Below, piece by piece: positions 34,926 through 38,501 of a DNA stretch of 38,501 nucleotides; the first letter of the stretch is position 1, and the number at the start of each line of letters is the position of its first letter. Location: the NCBI GenBank assembly GCA_002083395.1, contig LWDH01000038.1:1-38501 (forward strand). Direction: 5' to 3'. The position numbers were made by a program, and so were the translations under genes. This stretch comes from Proteobacteria bacterium SG_bin4 (lineage in GTDB: Bacteria; Pseudomonadota; Gammaproteobacteria; Burkholderiales; Nitrosomonadaceae). The notes below the pieces were generated by a model. It searched no databases. It was given only the letters and a program-made list of their open reading frames with translations, and was not told the origin of the DNA.

Positions 34926-36496
34926 GGGAGATCGTCAAACAACTGTTGCAATTGTTGCGACAAATATTTGCGGTCGACTTTGCCGTTTGGATTTTTGGGC
35001 AAGCAGTGCGCGCGGATCTCAATATGACTGGGTACCATATAAGCGGGTAAGTGTTGCTTGCAGGCGTTAAACAGCGCATCTGCATCGATTTGTATATCTT
35101 CCTTAAGGGTGACAATCACCGCGATTGCTTGACCCAAGGTAGGGTGGGGTATTCCGCAGGCAATCGCTTCCACGACGTATCCGGTGGCATAAATCACTTC
35201 TTCGATTTCCGTCGGACTGACGCGATAACCGGATGTCTTGATCATTTCATCACGGCGCTCGATGAAATACAGATACCCATCCGGATCCATGCGCACGGTA
35301 TCGCCCGACCAGGCGGCAATTTCCGGAATCGTCAAACCGCTGTGCCGCGGCTTGAGCGGCTTAAAGCAGGCGGCCGTTTTTTCGGCGTTATTCCAGTAGC
35401 CCATTGCGACCAGCGCGCCGCGATGAACCAGTTCGCCAGGTTCGCCGGGTGCGCAATGAGATCCATCTTCGCGTAGCACCAATACCTCGGCATTCGGGAT
35501 CGCTTTGCCGATCGAATCAGGACGCCGGTCAAGTTCTTGCGGCTCCAGGTAGGTGGAGCGGAAAGCTTCGGTGAATCCGTACATCAAAAAGATTTTCGTG
35601 TTTGGCAGAGCGGTGCGCAAGCGATCCAATGCCGGACGGGGCAGGGCGCCGCCCGAGCTGGTGATATAACGCAACGAAGGTGTTGCGCCCCAATCCAGTT
35701 GCGCCAGTTGCGTCCATAGCGGCGGGACTGCCGCAATACCGGTAACCTGCTGTTCGCCAACGGTGCGGATAATATCCCGCGGCAGCAGGTAATTCATCAG
35801 AATGTTGGTTGCGCCGGCATAAAATGCGGTTGTCAATTGACTGAGTCCGTAATCGAAACTTAATGGCAGTATGGTTAAGATCCGATCATCCGCCCGGTTT
35901 TGCAGGTATTGCGTGACGCTCTTGGCGCCCGCCATGAGATTGCGATGCGATAGCACCACGCCTTTGGGTTTGCCGGTGCTGCCGGATGTATAAATGATCG
36001 CGGCCATGTCGCTGTCGATGGTTGTCAAGACGGACCGAGCGCCATTGACTTCATCCCAGTTGACAACAGTGATGCCTGGAATAACCGGAGATTCGCCTTT
36101 GCTATCGATCACTGCAATGGTGTGCAAGTTGTGGCATGACGCTAATTCCTTCTGCAGCAGCTTAAGCCGTTCCAATGAAGTGACCAATATTCGCACATTG
36201 CAATCGGCCAAAATATAGCGGACTTGCTCCGGTTTCAATACCGGATTGACCGGCACAAAAACACTCCCGGCAGCGGATGCCGCAAATAATGCGATCACCG
36301 CCTCGAAACGCTTTTCAAGATAAACAGCAACTCGTTCGCCGCGCGCTAAGCCGAGCGCCTGAAATCCGTTTGCTTTGGTTGCGACTTCCGTGGCCAGGGT
36401 TTGATAGTGCATCCATTGATTTTGATAGGACAATGCAGCAGCATCCGGTGACCGGTCAGCGGCTGAAAAAATCAAGTCATGGATTAAATCGGTCAT
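34922..36496 (-). CDS. AMP-forming acyl-CoA ligase, exosortase A system-associated
   Basis: The 524-residue enzyme is an ANL-type adenylating enzyme: the ATP loop YTSGSTGKPKG is at 169-179, with later YGFTEAF, the hinge region around YFIERRDEMIKTSGYRVSP and the C-terminal lysine in PKNPNGKVDRK. It activates a carboxylic acid as the AMP ester and passes it to CoA or a carrier. It matches the exosortase A-associated ligase subfamily by recall; the sequence also resembles amino-acid adenylation domains, so an amino acid is a possible substrate. It is the first gene of a two-gene unit with the decarboxylase. No good ribosome site was found before the ATG. Confidence 0.87.
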   Translation of the reverse strand: MTDLIHDLIFSAADRSPDAAALSYQNQWMHYQTLATEVATKANGFQALGLARGERVAVYLEKRFEAVIALFAASAAGSVFVPVNPVLKPEQVRYILADCNVRILVTSLERLKLLQKELASCHNLHTIAVIDSKGESPVIPGITVVNWDEVNGARSVLTTIDSDMAAIIYTSGSTGKPKGVVLSHRNLMAGAKSVTQYLQNRADDRILTILPLSFDYGLSQLTTAFYAGATNILMNYLLPRDIIRTVGEQQVTGIAAVPPLWTQLAQLDWGATPSLRYITSSGGALPRPALDRLRTALPNTKIFLMYGFTEAFRSTYLEPQELDRRPDSIGKAIPNAEVLVLREDGSHCAPGEPGELVHRGALVAMGYWNNAEKTAACFKPLKPRHSGLTIPEIAAWSGDTVRMDPDGYLYFIERRDEMIKTSGYRVSPTEIEEVIYATGYVVEAIACGIPHPTLGQAIAVIVTLKEDIQIDADALFNACKQHLPAYMVPSHIEIRAHCLPKNPNGKVDRKYLSQQLQQLFDDLP

Positions 36497-36516
36497 GGGT
36501 CGATTGCTTCATCGTG

Positions 36517-36534
36517 ATGTTCAAAAATGAACAT
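36517..36534 (-). promoter_or_regulatory. Operator-like inverted repeat between the ligase gene and gltX
   Basis: ATGTTCA and TGAACAT form a perfect 7-bp inverted repeat with an AAAA centre, 20 bp upstream of the ligase start. A perfect palindrome ATTATAAT (36553-36560) lies next to it and offers TATAAT on both strands, though no good -35 was found for either. The repeat would lie downstream of a ligase-directed -10, which suits a repressor. Confidence 0.4.
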
Positions 36535-36690
36535 TGGGTTAAATTGCTCGCATTATAATCATGTTTAGCTATCCGCTTCGACTATCGTTCGCCAGCAGTT
36601 CAGATCCGGCAAAGGGAACACGGGTTTTATAGAATCGCGTAAACTATGTCCCCTGTATTTACTCGCTATTAAACAATCGATTCAACAATC

Positions 36691-38085
36691 ATGAAGGTAC
36701 GCACACGTTTTGCTCCCAGCCCCACCGGCTATCTCCACATCGGCGGCGCACGCACCGCGCTTTTTTCCTGGGCTTACGCCCGCAAACATGGCGGGGATTT
36801 CATCTTGCGCATTGAAGACACCGATCTGGAGCGCTCAACGCAACAATCCATCCAAGCGATTCTGGATGGCATGGAATGGTTAGGGCTGGATTACGACGAA
36901 GGGCCGTTTTACCAAATGCAGCGGTTAGCGCGCTATCATGAGGTTGCCGAACGATTATTGCAAAATAACCAAGCTTACTATTGCTACGCCAGCAAAGAAG
37001 AGTTGGAGCAAATGCGCGAACAGCAGTTGGCCGCGGGTTTAAAGCCGCGCTACGACGGCCGCTGGCGCGATAGCAAGAAAACCCCGCCCGCTGGTGTGAA
37101 ACCGGTGATTCGTTTCAAAAATCCGCTGGACGGCTATGTGTCGTTTAACGATCAGATCAAAGGAAAAATCACCGTTGCCAACAACGAACTCGACGATTTG
37201 GTGCTGTTGCGCGGCGACGGCGTGCCGACTTACAACTTCAGCGTGGTGATCGACGATCTCGATATGAACATCACCCATGTGATCCGCGGCGACGATCACG
37301 TCAACAATACCCCGCGCCAGATCAATATCCTTAAAGCCTTGGGCGCTACTTTACCGGAATACGCGCACGTGCCGATGATCCTCGGCGCCAACGGCGAGCG
37401 TTTATCGAAACGGCATGGCGCGGTATCGGTGATGCAGTATCGCGACGATGGCTATTTACCGGAAGCGTTGTTGAATTATCTGGCACGGCTCGGCTGGTCG
37501 CACGGCGACGAAGAGATTTTCAGCCGCGAGCAACTGGTCGAATGGTTCGACCTGTCCGCGATCAGCCGTTCTCCAGCCAAGTTCAATCCGGAGAAACTGC
37601 ATTGGATCAACCAGCAATATCTCAAAACCGCCGATAATGCGCGTCTGGCCGATCTGGTGGCGCCTTTCCTCGCCAAGGATAACTGCCCGCTGAATGGCGG
37701 CCCTGATCTGGCGCAAGTGGTCGATTTACTTAAAGAAAGGGTCAATACCATCGAAGAACTGGCTGATGCCGCCGTGTATTTTTACCGTCCGCTGGAGCCC
37801 ACCGAAGAGCTGAAAGCGCAACATTTGACCGCGGACGCCAAACCGATCGTGACCGGTTTGATGGAAACCTTCAAACAAATCGAATGGACGCGCGAAGTCA
37901 TTCATCAGGAAATAAAAAATGCCGCCAAAACGCACGACGTCAAATTACCGAAAATCGCGATGCCGTTGCGGGTGATGGTCACCGGTGAGGTGCATACGCC
38001 GTCAATCGACGCGGTACTGGCATTGCTTGGACGCGATGAAACACTGGCTCGCATGAACAATCAACTCGGCAATTTCCCCGGGTGA
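36691..38085 (+). CDS. gltX: Glutamate--tRNA ligase GltX
   Basis: The 464-residue class I synthetase has the HIGH-type motif as HIGG at 16-19 and the KMSKS-type motif as RLSKRHG at 237-243. The Rossmann domain spans about 1-320 and the helical anticodon-binding domain 330-464. The zinc region near residues 97-125 has a single visible Cys (YYCYA) and may lack zinc. Length is normal. It charges tRNA-Glu, whose gene lies 175 bp downstream. No evident ribosome site precedes the ATG. Confidence 0.95.
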   Translation: MKVRTRFAPSPTGYLHIGGARTALFSWAYARKHGGDFILRIEDTDLERSTQQSIQAILDGMEWLGLDYDEGPFYQMQRLARYHEVAERLLQNNQAYYCYASKEELEQMREQQLAAGLKPRYDGRWRDSKKTPPAGVKPVIRFKNPLDGYVSFNDQIKGKITVANNELDDLVLLRGDGVPTYNFSVVIDDLDMNITHVIRGDDHVNNTPRQINILKALGATLPEYAHVPMILGANGERLSKRHGAVSVMQYRDDGYLPEALLNYLARLGWSHGDEEIFSREQLVEWFDLSAISRSPAKFNPEKLHWINQQYLKTADNARLADLVAPFLAKDNCPLNGGPDLAQVVDLLKERVNTIEELADAAVYFYRPLEPTEELKAQHLTADAKPIVTGLMETFKQIEWTREVIHQEIKNAAKTHDVKLPKIAMPLRVMVTGEVHTPSIDAVLALLGRDETLARMNNQLGNFPG

Positions 38086-38092
38086 TCTTTGC

Positions 38093-38121
38093 TTTACAAG
38101 CCATCATCGCATCAGTATAAT
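38093..38121 (+). promoter_or_regulatory. Sigma-70 promoter of the tRNA genes
   Basis: TTTACA (38093-38098) and TATAAT (38116-38121) are separated by exactly 17 bp, a near-consensus sigma-70 promoter. The start of transcription would be near 38128, about 11 bases before tRNA-Ala, so both tRNA genes can be expressed apart from gltX. Confidence 0.8.
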
Positions 38122-38138
38122 CCACGTTCCTTTGATCA

Positions 38139-38214
<76 letters not shown>

Positions 38215-38259
38215 GTTTCTTACTGTGGATTAAGCGACGCTGTAACGACATATCACATT

Positions 38260-38335
38260 GTCCCCATCGTCTAGAGGCCTAGGACATCGCCCTTTCACGG
38301 CGGTAACAGGGGTTCGAATCCCCTTGGGGACGCCA
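38260..38335 (+). tRNA. tRNA-Glu (anticodon TTC)
   Basis: The 76-base cloverleaf has an acceptor of GTCCCCA with TGGGGAC, the D-arm with CTAGAGGCCTAGG, the anticodon stem TCGCC/GGCGG with loop CTTTCAC (anticodon TTC), the T-loop GTTCGAATC and an encoded CCA. It lies 45 bp after tRNA-Ala and probably shares its promoter. No intrinsic terminator was found after it. Confidence 0.96.
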
Positions 38336-38405
38336 ATAGAAACAAAATAACTGGTACTATTGCTATGTGCATGCACAGTATCAGTTTTGAACTTTGTTAA
38401 GATAT

Positions 38406-38501
38406 CTATCCTGAAATAGCATTTAGTATCTTTAGCTTAAGCGATTCGTCTTTCTCTTTTTTCGCAAATTCAATTTCGAAGTGCAACACCTGACGGTGAT
38501 T
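38406..38501 (-). CDS. Possible 3' end of a minus-strand gene (partial)
   Basis: The minus strand is open from the window edge to a TAG at 38408-38406, giving 31 residues rich in Lys and Glu with a hydrophobic periodicity that looks like a C-terminal helix. The piece is too short for a family call, and chance cannot be excluded. Confidence 0.3.
   Translation of the reverse strand, partial: NHRQVLHFEIEFAKKEKDESLKLKILNAISG

Noticed and set aside
38366..38377. Palindrome TGTGCATGCACA after tRNA-Glu
   Set aside because: A 12-bp palindrome without a T-run or repeat partner; not enough to call a terminator or attachment site.

Overview
The window looks like chromosomal DNA of a betaproteobacterium, most likely of the Nitrosomonas/Nitrosomonadaceae type. 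The arguments are the linkage hisC-B-H-A-F-I-E / HIT protein / tatABC (a betaproteobacterial arrangement), an AttH-type lipocalin gene behind a YbbA/YbbP-like ABC transporter, an exosortase-A-associated gene set, gltX followed by tRNA-Ala and tRNA-Glu, and short inverted-repeat elements. This taxonomic call is inference; no rRNA gene is present.

Layout. 1-2174 (+): 3' end of an AlbA_2/Schlafen-type gene with a tandem heptad repeat, overlapping a type I methylase gene (hsdM). 2403-6705 (+): three overlapping genes for an ABC ATPase, an FtsX-type permease and a secreted AttH/CrtC-like lipocalin. 6706-7550: a gap with an unlisted 35-residue membrane-protein gene and two hairpins. 7551-10840 (-): copper export operon (His-rich SlyB-like protein, CopA, CopZ). 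10955-17773 (-): tatCBA, HIT protein and seven histidine genes in one run, read from hisC towards tatC. 17865-18749 (-): HDOD protein, with a MITE-like repeat just upstream. 19062-21069: divergent MidA-like methyltransferase and FolM/PTR1-type pteridine reductase.

21301-22984 (+): ABM monooxygenase and FAD oxidoreductase pair. 23077-24524 (+): ECF sigma factor and ChrR-like cupin protein. 24620-27378 (+): bioA and a metallo-beta-lactamase/beta-CASP RNase, meeting tail to tail with a large GGDEF-EAL protein gene (27368-30253, -). 30428-30657: two abutting MITE-like elements. 30674-33343 (-): acyltransferase, PstS-like and porin genes as one unit. 33687-36496 (-): exosortase-A-associated PLP decarboxylase and acyl-CoA ligase. 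36691-38335 (+): gltX, tRNA-Ala(GGC) with a clear sigma-70 promoter, and tRNA-Glu(UUC). The right edge may hold the 3' end of a minus-strand gene.

How it works together. Most of the window is housekeeping: histidine synthesis, twin-arginine export, copper homeostasis, biotin synthesis and glutamyl-tRNA charging. The least explained parts are the exosortase-associated ligase/decarboxylase/acyltransferase set, which sits without an exosortase, acyl carrier protein or sugar genes and is joined to a PstS-like protein and a porin; the His-rich protein placed first in the copper operon; the FAD/ABM enzyme pair; and the repeat elements. No CRISPR array, prophage or intact insertion sequence was seen.
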